Assembly (NCBI RefSeq): GCF_003589595.1
Contig: NW_020653993.1
Coordinates: 1,797,761-1,861,760, forward strand
DNA from: Hyposmocoma kahamanoa
Lineage: Eukaryota; Arthropoda; Insecta; Lepidoptera; Cosmopterigidae
Direction: 5' to 3'
Length of the DNA stretch: 64,000 nucleotides
Shown: positions 22,086-33,379 of the stretch, piece after piece
Position numbering within the stretch: the first letter of the stretch is position 1
Layout: each line of letters opens with the position of its first letter
Position numbers and translations under genes: made by a program
The notes under the pieces: model-generated
What the model was told of the DNA's origin: nothing
Database searches by the model: none
What the model saw: the letters and a program-made list of their open reading frames with translations, nothing else

Positions 22086-22540
22086 AAGTTACCGTATCAA
22101 ACTATCTTCCGGATGATAGGCATTAGTATTTTATTAGGCCACGCCGGCTCAAAACAGATTATCGGTTTTATCCGTTTTTGAAGATTTGAAAGACCCTTCT
22201 GCAACATCTCAATCTATATTTTTTTCATTGTTCTTGACCGACGTTAAGGAAATTTGATTCTATTATGAAAATTATTTATTTAAACTCATTAAAAGAGTAC
22301 ACGTAGACTTAGACATAATCTAGAAACTTTGAACCATAATCATGGTTCATTTCCCAGTTATTAAAACGGCCTCCCTTTCTCGCATTTGCTGTGGCCGACA
22401 GGGATAGCAATGCTCTTTGTAATATCTTTAAAGCACCTTGTTAACATTATGGCTTAGCAATACAGTATTAAGTATTATACAAATTTCCGTTTACTTGAAA
22501 ATTGTGCGTTCTCAAAATCGCGTGAATTTCGACAAAAATA
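22086..22540. other. No recognised feature
   Basis: No repeat or coding signal was identified. Confidence 0.35.
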
Positions 22541-22650
22541 AACCTTATTTTTATATTTATTATTATTATTTTTATATATCATTATTTTTTATATTTTTAT
22601 ATTTTAGATAACCGTATTTTTATCTTAAAAAATATTTTTTTAAGATAAAA
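22541..22650. repeat. A/T simple-sequence tract
   Basis: TTATTATTATTTTTATAT-type repeats end in a small hairpin (TATCTTAAAAAATA with its inverse, about 22620-22647). Confidence 0.7.
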
Positions 22651-23281
22651 TAAACTGTTTGAAAATCATAAACCATTTATCAAACAGGACGACAAGAACT
22701 AAAAAGACATCAAGACATCCATATATTTACCATATTATTAGAAAGAACATCAAAATGATAAAACGCCTGACTTGCTGAACATACTTCAAAAAGATTCAAT
22801 AATGTAAACCTTCGGCTAGGAACCAAACTGAAACTTCCTGCACGAGAGGAAAGCTTAAAAGGTAAACTCCCAATTTAGACTGTCGCTGTTTTACATCCCA
22901 CCATCACCGGTAAGCACTAACTTCCGGTTATCAATAATCTACTGATGTGGTTAATGATTATTGGAAGTAATTAGTTGAAATCCGATTACATTGATACTAA
23001 ATATAGAGATGACTGGCTGGATTACTAACCAACCAAATTGGATTTCCATTCAAATCTGTGTAATTGAATAAGGAAAGAGGTTCATTTGCAAGGATCGAAT
23101 GATATTATTGGATTAGGATGAAATTCTTGGCGAGTCTCTTGATTTAACTGGAATATTCGGTGGTCAAATTTTTAGGATCAAATACCAGTTATTGCTAAGC
23201 GATAACGTAAACAGGCATGTTACGGACGGCCGAGACGCGCCTCGTCGGTCTGACGAGAATAGTATTATGTAAATATTTCGA
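22651..23281. other. No recognised feature
   Basis: The right part is richer in CG dinucleotides and leads into a repeat shared with 26.2 kb. Confidence 0.35.
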
Positions 23282-23358
23282 GGGGCTGATTGGCCAGTTG
23301 GCGTTGGCGGTGCATTAATAGTGCCGGTATGGTGTGGGAGACACCGTATCGGTATATC
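23282..23358 (+). repeat. Repeat shared with 26210-26262
   Basis: GCATTAATAGTGCCGGTATG and GTGTGGGAGACACCGTATCGG recur in inverted orientation at 26216-26262. Confidence 0.5.
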
Positions 23359-23964
23359 CCGCTCACGCGATACATGCAGCCGTAGACGCATACCACACCT
23401 AGAGGTGCCGGTGATGATTTTATACCGATTTATCGGATATCGAAGTTATAACAGGTATAAGAACTAATACTAAGTGCTATTTCGGTAACTACTCTAGCAA
23501 ACCATATAGTTTTTAATGCCTGGGTCTGTCATTTAAAAAAATAAACAACTTCAAAAATACGTCACGACAATCGTGTGTGTTATTGTTTGGGCTGGTGATT
23601 TAGGTGTTTATTTATTGAAAACATACCGTAAGTAGCGTTTTTTAAGTTTACCCTGAATATAAATGTTTATAAACTATACTTTAAGGAGTAATTTCATGGT
23701 AAACGTTAGAACCACTCGAACGGAATATTATCATATTTACCCAAGTACACCAAAAATTTCATTAGTGCTTTTTAAGTACAGGATTTGCGATGTATTACTG
23801 CATTTTATTTGAGATGTTTTTGTTGTAGTACGGAGGGTATTTATTTAGCAATGCAGAATAATAACTTTTATTTATAAAAACTTGTATTTAAACTGAATCC
23901 TTTTCTAATTTGCGAAACCAAATAGCCGCCATTTTGCGGTAGGATGAGCGCATCGCGTGAGCGG
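23359..23964 (+). mobile_element. 605-bp inverted-repeat element T, copy 1
   Basis: The ends CCGCTCACGCGAT and ATCGCGTGAGCGG are exactly inverted, with the right end at 23964. Copy 2 (52286-52890) is nearly identical throughout. A 38-codon frame from the ATG at 23696 is conserved between copies. A TA plus one base next to the termini in most copies suggests a TA target (Tc1/mariner-like), but this is not exact at the left end here. Confidence 0.8.
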
Positions 23965-24122
23965 ATACGTGTAAAATTCCAATAAGATTGTTGTTATTGT
24001 TATTCATTACGTATTCATTCTTTATTTGGATTTGTAAGTCAGATGAACATAGATTACCAAAATGTTCATTTAGATTCAAAATTGTGAACCATAAGTTTTA
24101 TAGAAGCATATAGAGTACACTT
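23965..24122. other. No recognised feature
   Basis: AT-rich spacer. Confidence 0.3.
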
Positions 24123-24341
24123 TTACGAGGTTCCCGAGTTGAAGTATTGAAGAAGAAAGAGAAGAACCAACAAAACACCTCCAAGGCGATCATGTACCAA
24201 GTTTTCGCCTTCACTTTCTGACAAGTGTAGTTGCCGTAAAATATGAACTTCTGAAAGTTCGTCACATAATTTCCATGGCAAGGTTATAGTTTCATTTTCC
24301 TCGTGGGCCGTGGATTTTTGCTTGCACTTCCAAACGAACAA
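24123..24341 (-). CDS. Unrecognised 72-codon frame
   Basis: The frame has balanced, non-repetitive composition (KSTAHEENETITLPWKL near the start, acidic middle, a hydrophobic 'VLLVLLFLL' stretch near the C-terminus). I recognise no family, and no splice signals or neighbours support it. It may be a transposon-derived coding fragment or chance. Confidence 0.15.
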   Translation of the reverse strand: MFVWKCKQKSTAHEENETITLPWKLCDELSEVHILRQLHLSESEGENLVHDRLGGVLLVLLFLLQYFNSGTS

Positions 24342-24519
24342 ACTTTAAATGCTTTGGTCAAAGTATTGATGAACTCGGTTATACAGCGATTAGTATTCTG
24401 GACACTGGATGGACCCAGAGTAGATTCTCGTAGGAACTAATATAGGAAAGGAATTAAGTTTCGAGATTTAAAATATTTTGCGCCACTGCAGCGCTTCTAA
24501 AAGCGTCTAATTTGAACCT

Positions 24520-24672
24520 TAAAGCCGTACCCTAAAGGTTTGACCTATCGCCTCACAAGTAGAGGGTTGTAGTTTCGAATCCGGGCTTATATCTTTGAGT
24601 TTTCGGAATTTATGTACGAAGCTTCATTTGACATTTACCACGGCCTTTCCATTGAAGCAATAACATCGTAAC
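24520..24672 (+). repeat. tRNA-derived SINE, head and body
   Basis: The head has CCTATCGCCTCACAAGTAGAGG and a B box (GTTTCGAATCC, 24572 area). The body has GAGTTTTCGGAATTTATG and TTTACCACGGCCTTT. The same body type is at 5155-5345. Confidence 0.65.
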
Positions 24673-24835
24673 ATTCCATCCAAATTAACCAAGTCAGAAC
24701 AGTCTGTATACGTAATATGCACTAGTATACAATAAGATACCGTATGACATCAAAGATGCAGCTTCACTGTTTAGTTTTAAGATTAAGGTAAAGAAGTTTC
24801 TACTAGAAGAACAATTCTATGACTAAATAATTTCT
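24673..24835 (+). pseudogene. LINE ORF2 C-terminal fragment
   Basis: One frame reads 'YNKIPYDIKDAASLFSFKIK' and continues with a Lys/Phe/Leu-rich stretch to a TAA near 24825. This is the usual last block of an insect non-LTR ORF2 (YNKIP...F...L), as in family J. The upstream protein is missing. The 3' UTR merges with a TATATA microsatellite. Confidence 0.6.
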
Positions 24836-24875
24836 TATTTCTTAAAATCAAATGTCACAATGTAATTTCTATCGT

Positions 24876-24945
24876 ATATATATATATATCGTATATATAT
24901 ATCATATATGTATGTATGTATATATATCGTATATGTATGACATGT
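24876..24945. repeat. TA/GTAT microsatellite
   Basis: TATATATATATCGTATATATATATCATATATGTATGTATG-type run. Confidence 0.8.
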
Positions 24946-25425
24946 AATATAATGTAAATGTGACTTATAATGTATTGTAAATGGAATGCTACGTAGGTAC
25001 TGCCCGACTGTGATCCGCCAATTGGCGGTTTTTCGACAAATTGATTTTGAATTGATAAAATAATATTATCTGAGTGATATAACTTCTGACTTTGTGAACG
25101 CGCTACTCAAGATGGTAGGTATATTATTTCTGGTGTATTGGTCTTTTGCTATGCTATGACCATAAAGTTCTTGCCAATTTGCCAATTAAATCAACCTTAT
25201 AACAAACACTATAAGAGTCATTTTTCATGTGGAGTGGAAGTATAGTTTTAGCGACAACTAGTGACTTTTAACCCTTTTATCTATCGAAATTTACTTTAGT
25301 CTAATTTGCACCTCGCAGTACCGGGAGTATACCCCAAAATTCCCGGTATAAATATGCGAAAGCTCTATTCTAAGCTATATCTAACAGTACAGACAATGTA
25401 TATATATGTATATATACGTCGTACG
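24946..25425. other. No clear feature
   Basis: A short hairpin TACCGGGA...TCCCGGTA is present at about 25319-25350; nothing else was recognised. Confidence 0.35.
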
Positions 25426-25648
25426 TCTAGTGGTAACCGACACGCCTCTCCTTTACATCGCAAAGATCTGAGGTGCTCCGCCACTTCGCCCGTCACCCTG
25501 AGAATCATAAACGTGACAGGCCTTATGTGTTTCACTAGCAACCTTACCCTTCAAAGTCGGATCAATGCTTATTATTGTTTCAAGGCAGAAATAGGTAAGG
25601 TCAGTACTACCCTGGACGTGCTATTTCACAACAAGTTCTACAATTACT
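25426..25648 (-). repeat. Family A copy
   Basis: GTCTAGTGGTAACCGACACG to TACCCTGGACGTGCT; most of the body is present in reverse orientation and the tail end is truncated. Confidence 0.65.
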
Positions 25649-25674
25649 AAAAGGTCTAATTTGAGACTGGATTA

Positions 25675-25780
25675 CTAATGTGATTGTATCTGAATGAATG
25701 AGAACCTGGAGGAGATTGGCATAGAAAATTGGAGACCTATACTCAGTAGTGGGTGAAGTCAGGTTGTATATGTTGATGAC
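25675..25780 (+). repeat. LINE 3' end fragment
   Basis: GAGAACCTGGAGGAG, then CTCAGTAGTGGG and TATGTTGATGAC form a degenerate LINE tail of the CAGCAGTGGGA type. Confidence 0.4.
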
Positions 25781-26209
25781 ACTGATGTACACCTGATTTG
25801 GCACATAGGTCGCTTGATGCTGTCCATAGCATCGCTATAATAGTTTTTACAAAACCCACAAGAAGTTTCCATCCCTCAAGTGCAATGTTAGCTTCGAAAA
25901 TTCCCTTTGTGACATGGATAATCGGTGGGAAGTCACAAAATGTCACCCTCGGGAGTGGAAACAAGGTTCTTTACTTACGATCCACATATTGAGAGTAATA
26001 GTATTGGACATCGTGTAATATAAAAGGCACAAGCGAAACTTCTGACTATTTGTTTCTGTCACACATAAATGCACTGTTATGTAATAATGTTGAGTCTTTC
26101 AATAAAATTTCTTATTTATTGATCTTCGAAAATGAACGGTATAGAAACATGACCGCCACAACTTATAAACTCTCTTAATAGATCTTATTGGAATATAATC
26201 GGATTCATA
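25781..26209. other. Unrecognised stretch with open frames on both strands
   Basis: Frames at 25743-25964 (-) and 25798-25992 (+) overlap. Neither has a recognisable domain. Confidence 0.3.
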
Positions 26210-26262
26210 GTATGTATCGGTACTGTGTCTCCCACAACGTACCGGCCTAGTTAATGTGCCCC
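26210..26262 (-). repeat. Repeat shared with 23282-23358
   Basis: GTGTCTCCCACAACGTACCGGCC and GTTAATGTGCC are the inverse of the copy next to T element 1. Confidence 0.5.
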
Positions 26263-26274
26263 GAGTGCTCCCGG

Positions 26275-26385
26275 TCACAGAATAATAAATACAGTAGAAG
26301 TGCTAAGTTGGCGTGACACGTGTGCCAACAGCAGGTGGAGTTCCACATACATGAGCTCAGCCCGCCATTTTCGCTATGGTCGTAC
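26275..26385 (-). repeat. Family X repeat
   Basis: Reverse strand carries AAAATGGCGGGCTGAGCTC, GTGTCACGCCAAC and TACTGTATTTATTATTCTGTG. This order recurs at 39173, 52892 and 60400. Confidence 0.6.
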
Positions 26386-27341
26386 AATTATCTGACGCAA
26401 AATGCCTTATTTAACTACTTTGAAATGCAAAAATATTAGTCGTAATTGTAATCCTTGGCCGTGTTTGTTATAATTATTAAGTTTTATGTTACTTAATTTT
26501 AATATTTTTTCAATTTTTCGCCAGATGGCACACGTTGATTGAAATTTCAATTATAGATATATAAAATGTCGTAACTTGTAATAACAGGTAATGAACTTTC
26601 AACGATATGCCAACACATTAAAGTTTCAATTCTATTAACTGTCCAGAATTTGTTATATCTTTATAAATTTTAGAAACTACGATAAATCATTATCAAGATT
26701 TCAAAGAATTTAAAATGAATGAGTGCGTTTTGGAGACAGAGGTTCTGACAGTAATCGAGTATTGAGGCACTTCCATTGCTTGGTTTTCTGTGCTTCAGGC
26801 CAATCAGAGCGCGTGATTTTCCACGAGATTCAGTCTCCCTCGCCCTGACCGGCCAGGCGCGTTTTGGTCGTTCATGACAGATAATGTACAGAGTTATTTG
26901 TACAATACTAACTACCTCCAACAACTATATTAATGTATGGGACAACACTAGGTTAAAAAAATAAAACACTTCAAAAGATTTCATTTTTTTCTTACACGCC
27001 GCTGCGGCAAAACTACATATAAAGAATATACAGTCTTAGTTTTTTAAAAATGTATACAGTAAAAGTGAAAAGTAATATATAATTAATATTTGTGTAATAA
27101 AAGTGCAATGGTACATTATAAAATAAAACGAATTACAAGAGATTTAAAAGTCATACGTTACATGGCTACGCGCGGCATGTTTAGTTGCAAATACCACGTT
27201 CACAAAGATCAGTAAATAAACTTATTCAAAGACGTGATATAGATGTCTTTGAGAACTAAGCCCTGAAGCATCGAGGTCTTGAACTTAACTTCGTAGAAGT
27301 GGCTGGCAGACATCTTTCAATGATGGCTTCAAAGGCGTAAG
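26386..27341. other. No coding feature; CCAAT-bearing GC-richer patch
   Basis: Around 26740-26890 there is CCAATCAGAGCGCG (26800) inside a GC-rich island with a minus-strand frame. It may be a promoter or a DNA element end; no gene follows. Confidence 0.3.
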
Positions 27342-27816
27342 CCGAACTTCAAAGGTTTCTTCAAAATGTGTATACTTCATTTATAAATGAAGTATACATA
27401 TTTTGTTTGTTGTAAATGTTGGACACCACATTACATATAATTATCACTGTATATATATATATCAAAATCATTATTTAAGTATTCTATACATATAAGGGTG
27501 TTCTCCTATATGTATAGAATACTTAAATAATGATTAACATACTACATTAGTTTTTGCGATTGTTACACATAGGAAATGACACCGAACTTCAAAGGTTTCT
27601 TCAAAATATATATACTTCATTTATAAATGAAGTATACATATTTTGTTTGTTGTAAATGTTGGACATTACATATACTTATCACTGTATATATAAATCAAAA
27701 TCATTATTTAAGTATTCTACACACATAAGGGTGTTCCCCTATATGTATAGAATACTTAAATAATGATAAACATACTACATTAGTTTTCGCGATTGTTACA
27801 CAGAGGAAATGACACC
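27342..27816. repeat. Tandem dimer of a 240-bp double-hairpin unit
   Basis: Two direct copies (27342-27581, 27582-27816) each carry a perfect 26-base palindrome (27371-27396; 27611-27636) and a long hairpin. In unit 1 the hairpin has 27-bp perfect arms, 27468-27494 and 27507-27533, around a 12-base loop. Each unit ends CGATTGTTACACA-AGGAAATGACACC, which matches the reverse complement of the family F 3' end. Confidence 0.8.
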
Positions 27817-28010
27817 ATATTTCCGGATTTAAATCGCCTAGATTTGTTTTTGTTTACCAACGTTTCGGGCTCTTTACAGGTCCCATGGTCAACTATCAAC
27901 AATCAACGGTGATTATGGGACCTGTAAAGGGCCCGGAACGTTGGTTTGTTTGAAAAAAAAAATATACGTGATTTAAATCCGGAAAAATAGTTTCATTTCC
28001 TATATAAATC
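27817..28010 (+). repeat. Palindromic element F, joined to the dimer
   Basis: The left arm TTCCGGATTTAAATCGCC...ACGTTTCGGGC and the right arm GGGCCCGGAACGTTGG...GATTTAAATCCGGAAAAATAG are inverted around a CCATGG-containing centre. It follows the second hairpin unit without a gap. Confidence 0.75.
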
Positions 28011-28035
28011 AAGTAATTTGGTTATTTAGTAACTT

Positions 28036-28330
28036 GTTTTTTTATGATACCAAGTGACTGGACGAATAAGTCGTAAGCCTGTTTGTAAGCGACATGTCTG
28101 TCCATAGCAGTTGCACAGCCACGCGGAGCTTTAAATAGCAAGAACACTTCCACTATGCCCGTCACCCTGAGACATAAGTTGACAAGTCCCGTGTACCTGT
28201 AATTTCACCAGTACTCTTACTCTTCAAAACCGGAACGCAGCAGATTACCGCTTGGTGGTAGAAGGAGGTAAGGTATGTAAGACAGTACTTCCTTGGACGA
28301 GCTCTTTCACAAGCTCTATTGCTACTTGAA
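28036..28330 (-). repeat. Family A, near full length
   Basis: The A-tail complement (TTTTTTTATGATACCAAGTG) is at the left; the body continues to CAAGCTCTATTGCTAC. Confidence 0.7.
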
Positions 28331-28402
28331 GCTTTCAGAGGTTGCGTAACTGCACTTGAAGTTAAAAGTAATGGACAAAGTATTCGTAACCCCGATATTT
28401 AA

Positions 28403-28600
28403 CTGTCTCCGTGGCCGAACCGTTACCATGCTGCCACGTAGTAGTCCCGGGTTCGATTCCCATGCCGGGAGAAATATTTGTATTGCCTACATTTATTTCT
28501 CTCGTGAGTTTGGGTGTAATTTGTGGTTGTCTATGTGTGTGTCCATGGCACCCGCGATACAGGGTTTTCCCAGTGCGTGGCTATGAGTGTGTGCCCACAT
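28403..28600 (+). repeat. tRNA-derived SINE, family B
   Basis: The A box TGGCCGAACCG and B box GGTTCGATTCC are followed by the family body and a TTATTTTATTTATTT tail. Confidence 0.8.
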
Positions 28601-29015
28601 TATTTTATTTATTTCATTTTCCATTTCTAAACTTTTATTTTTTGTTAAAAACGTAGACAGTAAAGAAATGTCCAACTACAAAAAGGTCAAATTAGATCTG
28701 AGACAGATTTAAGCGTTCGTCTTTCGTTCGTTCGTTCGTCGAAAAAAAAACGCTGTTATAAAAAGTAAAAGGCAGAAAGAGAAGGAAGTTCCTTAAAAGG
28801 TCTTGGAAATAGATTTCCCAATAATTGGCCACTGTAAAAGGTTCCGTTGCGAAGTCATCCGTCTTTATCAATGTCCTGGTCTCCATTTCCAACAATTAAT
28901 TATTGTCACCCTGTTAATTGGGTTGGGACAATAAACGGGAATGTAACGAAAATTAGTTAAAGTTTATTTATTTACGAAACTACGATGAGAAGTGGATTCT
29001 AGTAACTTTTTTATA
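28601..29015. other. No recognised feature
   Basis: A short GTTC repeat occurs at 28718-28738; otherwise AT-rich. Confidence 0.35.
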
Positions 29016-29278
29016 TAAAAAAAAAAACAACCTCAAAATGTTGTGGAATTACATATATTATAATTTATGTTGTACGTCCTTTTGTGTGATACCTTGTGAA
29101 GTGATTATAAATGTTTGTTTCTGCTTGAATTTATGCTGACTAAACGTTTTATCTATCTATTTGCCAAAAGTTTTATTGAAATTAGTTAGCGAACAGTGAA
29201 ATCCAATAAACAGGATTCGTGCCCTAATTTGCCATCTTTAGTGGATGAACATTTAAATGGGACCACTAATGAGGTGAT
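29016..29278 (-). mobile_element. Family D element, right part of a split copy
   Basis: The reverse strand ends TTGAGGTTGTTTTTTTTTT at 29016-29040 and includes TGGTCCCATTTAAAT and GGCACGAATCCTGTTT. The left part is at 29530-29573, beyond a family A insertion. Confidence 0.6.
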
Positions 29279-29281
29279 GAC

Positions 29282-29525
29282 TTTTTTATAATACTAAGTT
29301 ACGGGACGACCACGTCGTGCGCCTGGTGGTAAGCGACACGCCTATCCATAACAGTTGCAGTGCCACTAAGAGCTTTAAATCGCAAAGATCTTAGGGGCAC
29401 TGTTACTACGCCAGTCACCTTGTAATTTCACCAGTACCCTTACCCTTCCAAATCGGAACGCAGTAATGGTCACATTACTGCTTGGCGGAAGAAATAGGTA
29501 AGGTGCAGTACTTCCCTGGACGACG
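29282..29525 (-). repeat. Family A inserted in family D
   Basis: TTTTTTATAATACTAAGTTACGG to TTCCCTGGACGA, with the tail end at the left. It splits a family D copy, so it is the younger insertion. Confidence 0.7.
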
Positions 29526-29529
29526 CACG

Positions 29530-29573
29530 AAAAAATACAGTCGAATTGAGGACCTCTTATTTTGAAGTCGGTT
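29530..29573 (-). mobile_element. Family D element, left end of the split copy
   Basis: The reverse strand reads AACCGACTTCAAAATAAGAGG then CCTCAATTCGACTGTATT. Confidence 0.6.
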
Positions 29574-29625
29574 AAAAAAGACTGACCCTCAAAGTGACGA
29601 CATTTTGAAGATCATGTACACCGGT

Positions 29626-29815
29626 TTTCATGGTGTCGCCATCTCTGAGATCCCGGGTTTGATCCCCGGTTGGGTCAATGTAGAAACCTAATTTTTCTAT
29701 ATTGTCTCGGGTTTGTGTGTTTGTGGTTCCGTCATTGTTTCCGATTTCCACAACACAAGTGCTTGAGTTCTTACTATGTGATGTTACCTAATATTTATTT
29801 ATTTATAAAGTTAGC
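29626..29815 (+). repeat. tRNA-derived SINE, family C
   Basis: The B-box region GGTTTGATCC in GATCCCGGGTTTGATCCCCGG is followed by a body with TATATTGTCTCGGGTTTGTG, GTTCCGTCATTG and CACAAGTGCTT, and a TATTTATTTATT tail. The A-box half is degraded. Confidence 0.65.
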
Positions 29816-30202
29816 CTCTTGTAAATTAAACTGACGACGATCGACAAGAAATAATGTAGTCATCGAGACGCAGCACAATTACTTTCAACTATATACGTAA
29901 ATTATATTTGAATGAAAATCATATTCTTAAAACTTTAATGCGTAATTAATGAATCATACTAACTATATACTTCATACATTAGTTTACCTAGTAAAAGGTA
30001 AACGTTAACAAGATGTTTATTACCCAGTAACGTGATATGATCAATGTAGAATACCTTCTAACTAAGCGTGTGTACCTAAGGACAGACTATAATGTTGGGG
30101 GAACGTTTTATACCCGAATGAAGCTTCTTCTAATGAATACTGAATTTTAGAGCGTACAGGAATTCCTTTCGAAGAAATGTTAATATTAGGAAAAGAAAAA
30201 AA
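29816..30202. other. AT-rich stretch, nothing recognised
   Basis: No features. Confidence 0.35.
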
Positions 30203-30312
30203 AAATCCAGATTTAAATCATATATTTGGTTTTTCAAACAAACCAACGTTTCGCTACAGTCAACCGTGACCAAGGGGCCTGTAAAGGGACCGAAACGTTA
30301 GTATAACTTGAA
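30203..30312 (+). repeat. Palindromic element F, diverged
   Basis: CCAGATTTAAATCATATATTTGG, CAAACCAACGTTTCG, GTCAACCGTGACC and CTGTAAAGGGACCGAAACGTT. The right arm ends early. Confidence 0.6.
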
Positions 30313-30671
30313 ATGTTAATATTATTTTTATTGGGCGTTGTGGTATTTTGACAATATTTTGTATTAGTTTATTTTGTAGTTATTCTATTTTGTTTTTAAC
30401 CCTAGAAGCAAAAATGAGAAGCCTGTATAGATAGACAAACACACTGGTGTTTGTATATCTGTCAGTGGTATTGTAACGAATGGGTTGACTTCTAAACGGT
30501 TTTTTTTATTAGAAGATTAATTTAATGGTGATTGGTTTTTAGATGTTTTATAAACATGTGCTCAGTTGTGTAAAGATCATCAGCTGTTTTCTCAATTAGA
30601 TTAGGGATCTTATTTCATATTTATTTTACTTACACGTGCTCGATCAACATGAAATTTGGTATGCTATGGAA
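30313..30671. other. No clear feature
   Basis: The stretch contains CGATCAACATGAAATTTGGTATG near 30640, which I associate loosely with Helitron-like debris; no ends were found. Confidence 0.3.
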
Positions 30672-30772
30672 GTCCGATAAAATTACAACTTGAACACTGT
30701 TTGGCGGCAGAAATGTAAGGTGGACAGTACTTCCCAGAACCAATTCTCTCACAAGGAGCTGTACTGCTATGA
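30672..30772 (-). repeat. Family A fragment
   Basis: TTTGGCGGCAGAAATGTAAGG to CAAGGAGCTGTACTGC, tail-distal end only. Confidence 0.55.
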
Positions 30773-32819
30773 AAATGATAGAATATATAATAATTATTAG
30801 ACTTGGAAATTTGTATTCGGTTGCATTCGGAAATCCGAAGATTGCCGAGAGATATTAATAAAATTGTTAAACTATATCGTTGACTTGAATGAACTAGGTA
30901 CTCAAAAATTGGGACATTTTATTTTAAAATGCAGTCCTATTAAAAAAATTGAGATCTTTCTAACGAACAAGGCCTTATCACGATCGGATATGAAATGGCG
31001 CGGAAGCCAGGGTAGTATCTCTGAAATTGTTGCACGTCTTGGCCTCAAACATTGAGCAACACTGTTGTATTTAGTATTACACACGAAGCTGTAGTCGTGA
31101 AGACGTCGTCGTTCGTTCACGTATTAAAACTAAAACACAGCACGTGTTCATTATAAGGTAAGTGCATTTAAAAAATATTTATTTCTAAAACGAAAACGAT
31201 TATTTCAAGGTAATGATCTTTTTTTGAGATATTTTTTTCATTCAATTGTTACGGTAAACTATAGTACAGAGTAAATTTTTGTGATACTATTCCAAAAACA
31301 ATCTTATTTCAATGTAAGGATAAAGTAAGCTTATTGTAATATTATACTCATTTTCGTACCATGACAAACCTATCAAACAAGTAATGTATTATTGCTAAAG
31401 TGACTGGAAGAACGAATGATTTCCCAATATTGTCTATTCCTTATTAAAGGTAGGAAAGAAATAACGCTATATGAATTGTACAATGCCATCTCTTTCTTTT
31501 TCGATGTTCCGAATTGTGTTATCGTAGTATAATGTTAAGGTACTTAATGTTATTTACATTCAGAGAATTTTGACTGTTAAAAAAAGAAAAGTATGTAATA
31601 ATAAAATCTATTAAAATTACGTTGTTTTCAATTATTATTCCGCATTTTCATGAAGAGAATTAAATAAAACAAGCTGAGCCTTGATAGTCACGTTGTGAAT
31701 TCGGAACTATAGTCTAGTGTCAACTGTTAGTTTCGCCAAGGAGCATATAGATGGCGCTGTTATAATTTTACGAAATAAACATCGCGTATTTTCATTTAAC
31801 GAAAAATTATTTACTATGTGCTATTAAATAAAAAGTAAACAAAATATTGAAGAGATATATGTAAATAAATAAGTTCAACTTAACTTTTAATCAGTACAAA
31901 TCAGTATTAAGACAATAAAACTGAAAATAATATTGTTTCCATTGCATACGTGGAACTACTTTAAGATTGCTAAATTTGACATAAGAGCAATATTACTTTA
32001 ATGTCAAAGTCGCGTCATAGTACGAACTGAGTGAATGAATAGTAACAAAGCTGCCAATAAAACATCATAGTTTTAACATTACAAATAAGCTTACTTTAAA
32101 CGCGCTATGGTACGTAAAATCAATATAAGGTTAAAGTAATATTGTTTTAAGAGGTTGTGGTAGGCCCCCTGTACTGTTCTTCAAAGTTATATCGAATTTA
32201 ACATTTATTCTTTCTTTCATTTAAAAGTCTGAAGCATGAATAGTTTAGATAAAACTCTGAATCACAAATATTTTATGTTCAAAAGGGTAAGAGACCTATC
32301 TGAATAATTTCAGGATTTTGTCAAAACTTCGGAACTGAATAAGAATTAGAAGTATTCGAAAATACTGTTAAATGTGTAGGCTTTAAATACATACTGATTT
32401 ATATAATCTGTGTTTTTGAAATAATACCCTGTTCCATTGGACCAACGATATGTGAAGCTATACTAGCGCTGTAGTCGGTAAACAAGGAAAAAGTTTATAG
32501 ACGCTTGCAAGTTTTGTCTATTGTACGTAGTTTATATAGGTTAGACATTATTTTCCTGCAGTATAGTTTTATGGTAGTAGCATGAAATATGTTGTGTTGT
32601 GATGAAAAACAAAGAAATACGCTATCATATATCTTATTCTATTAGAGACGGGCTTGAAATTGTGTATGTATTCCTTAGGAAATTTTGGGTCAATGCATCC
32701 TGATGTTTTTGAAGACTTACTTATATTCACGCCCTTGGATTCCCGTTGAGGTATCATCACCTGAAAGTTTCTCCGGCTTCACTTACACTCATTAATCTTA
32801 GCATACAAGGCCTCTTATT
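30773..32819. other. Long AT-rich stretch, nothing recognised
   Basis: The open frames at 30864-31055 (+) and 30902-31120 (-) overlap and resemble nothing. The rest has no repeat I can place. Confidence 0.45.
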
Positions 32820-33209
32820 CTTCTCACCATGCGCTCTAACACTCAAATAAGCCTATTCAATCTCGACTTAAAAAGATCCAAGTTATACCGTTCAGGGAAC
32901 AAGTATGCAGGACGGGAAATCCAGTCCATAGCCGTTCGCCATAATGTGGAAGCGAATCGTTTCATTCACAATATAGGGGTGGAAGCCTACGTCTGCTCCT
33001 CCGATAATAGAATACTCTTACAATCTCCTGTAAAATATCGATAAGCAGGTAATTTCGCGGCGGTGTTCAAGGCTCTGCAGCTTCACCTCTACTAATTCCG
33101 CATCACTTATAAGCTTCTTGGAACGTATTAGAACTAAATCCAAGGTGGCCAATTGGTAGGTGGCAGCAGTACTCCATACAAAATTAAACTTGTGCTTGGA
33201 TTCTTTCAA
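32820..33209 (-). pseudogene. LINE ORF2 C-terminal fragment (family R)
   Basis: The reverse strand encodes the region just after the reverse transcriptase of a non-LTR element. The best frame (33018-33209) reads 'YQLATLDLVLIRSKKLISDA', then 'KLQSLEHRREITCLSIFYR', a combination (LD..Q.RA..LI.D, L.L.RR....L..FYR) that recurs at 48697 and 7775. Downstream sequence to 32820 continues the C-terminus in shifted frames. It is 5'-truncated and frameshifted, so non-functional. I believe this is the lepidopteran family whose ORF2 ends in '...FYRIYHGE', by recognition and not by alignment. Confidence 0.65.
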
Positions 33210-33379
33210 AACACTCTCGATTTTACCTGAAAATGTGTGGAAGTCCTCTTCTAATGTTGCTTATGACGTTAGCTCTATATCTATAAATACCTACTATGTT
33301 TGCATTTTGTTTGTATTAGATGTATATAATCTAAATTTAAATATTTATAAAATATTTAAAAAATAAATGATATTATAAC

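Noticed and set aside
27342..27816. CRISPR array
   Set aside because: There are only two units of 240 bp without spacer structure, in a eukaryotic context.
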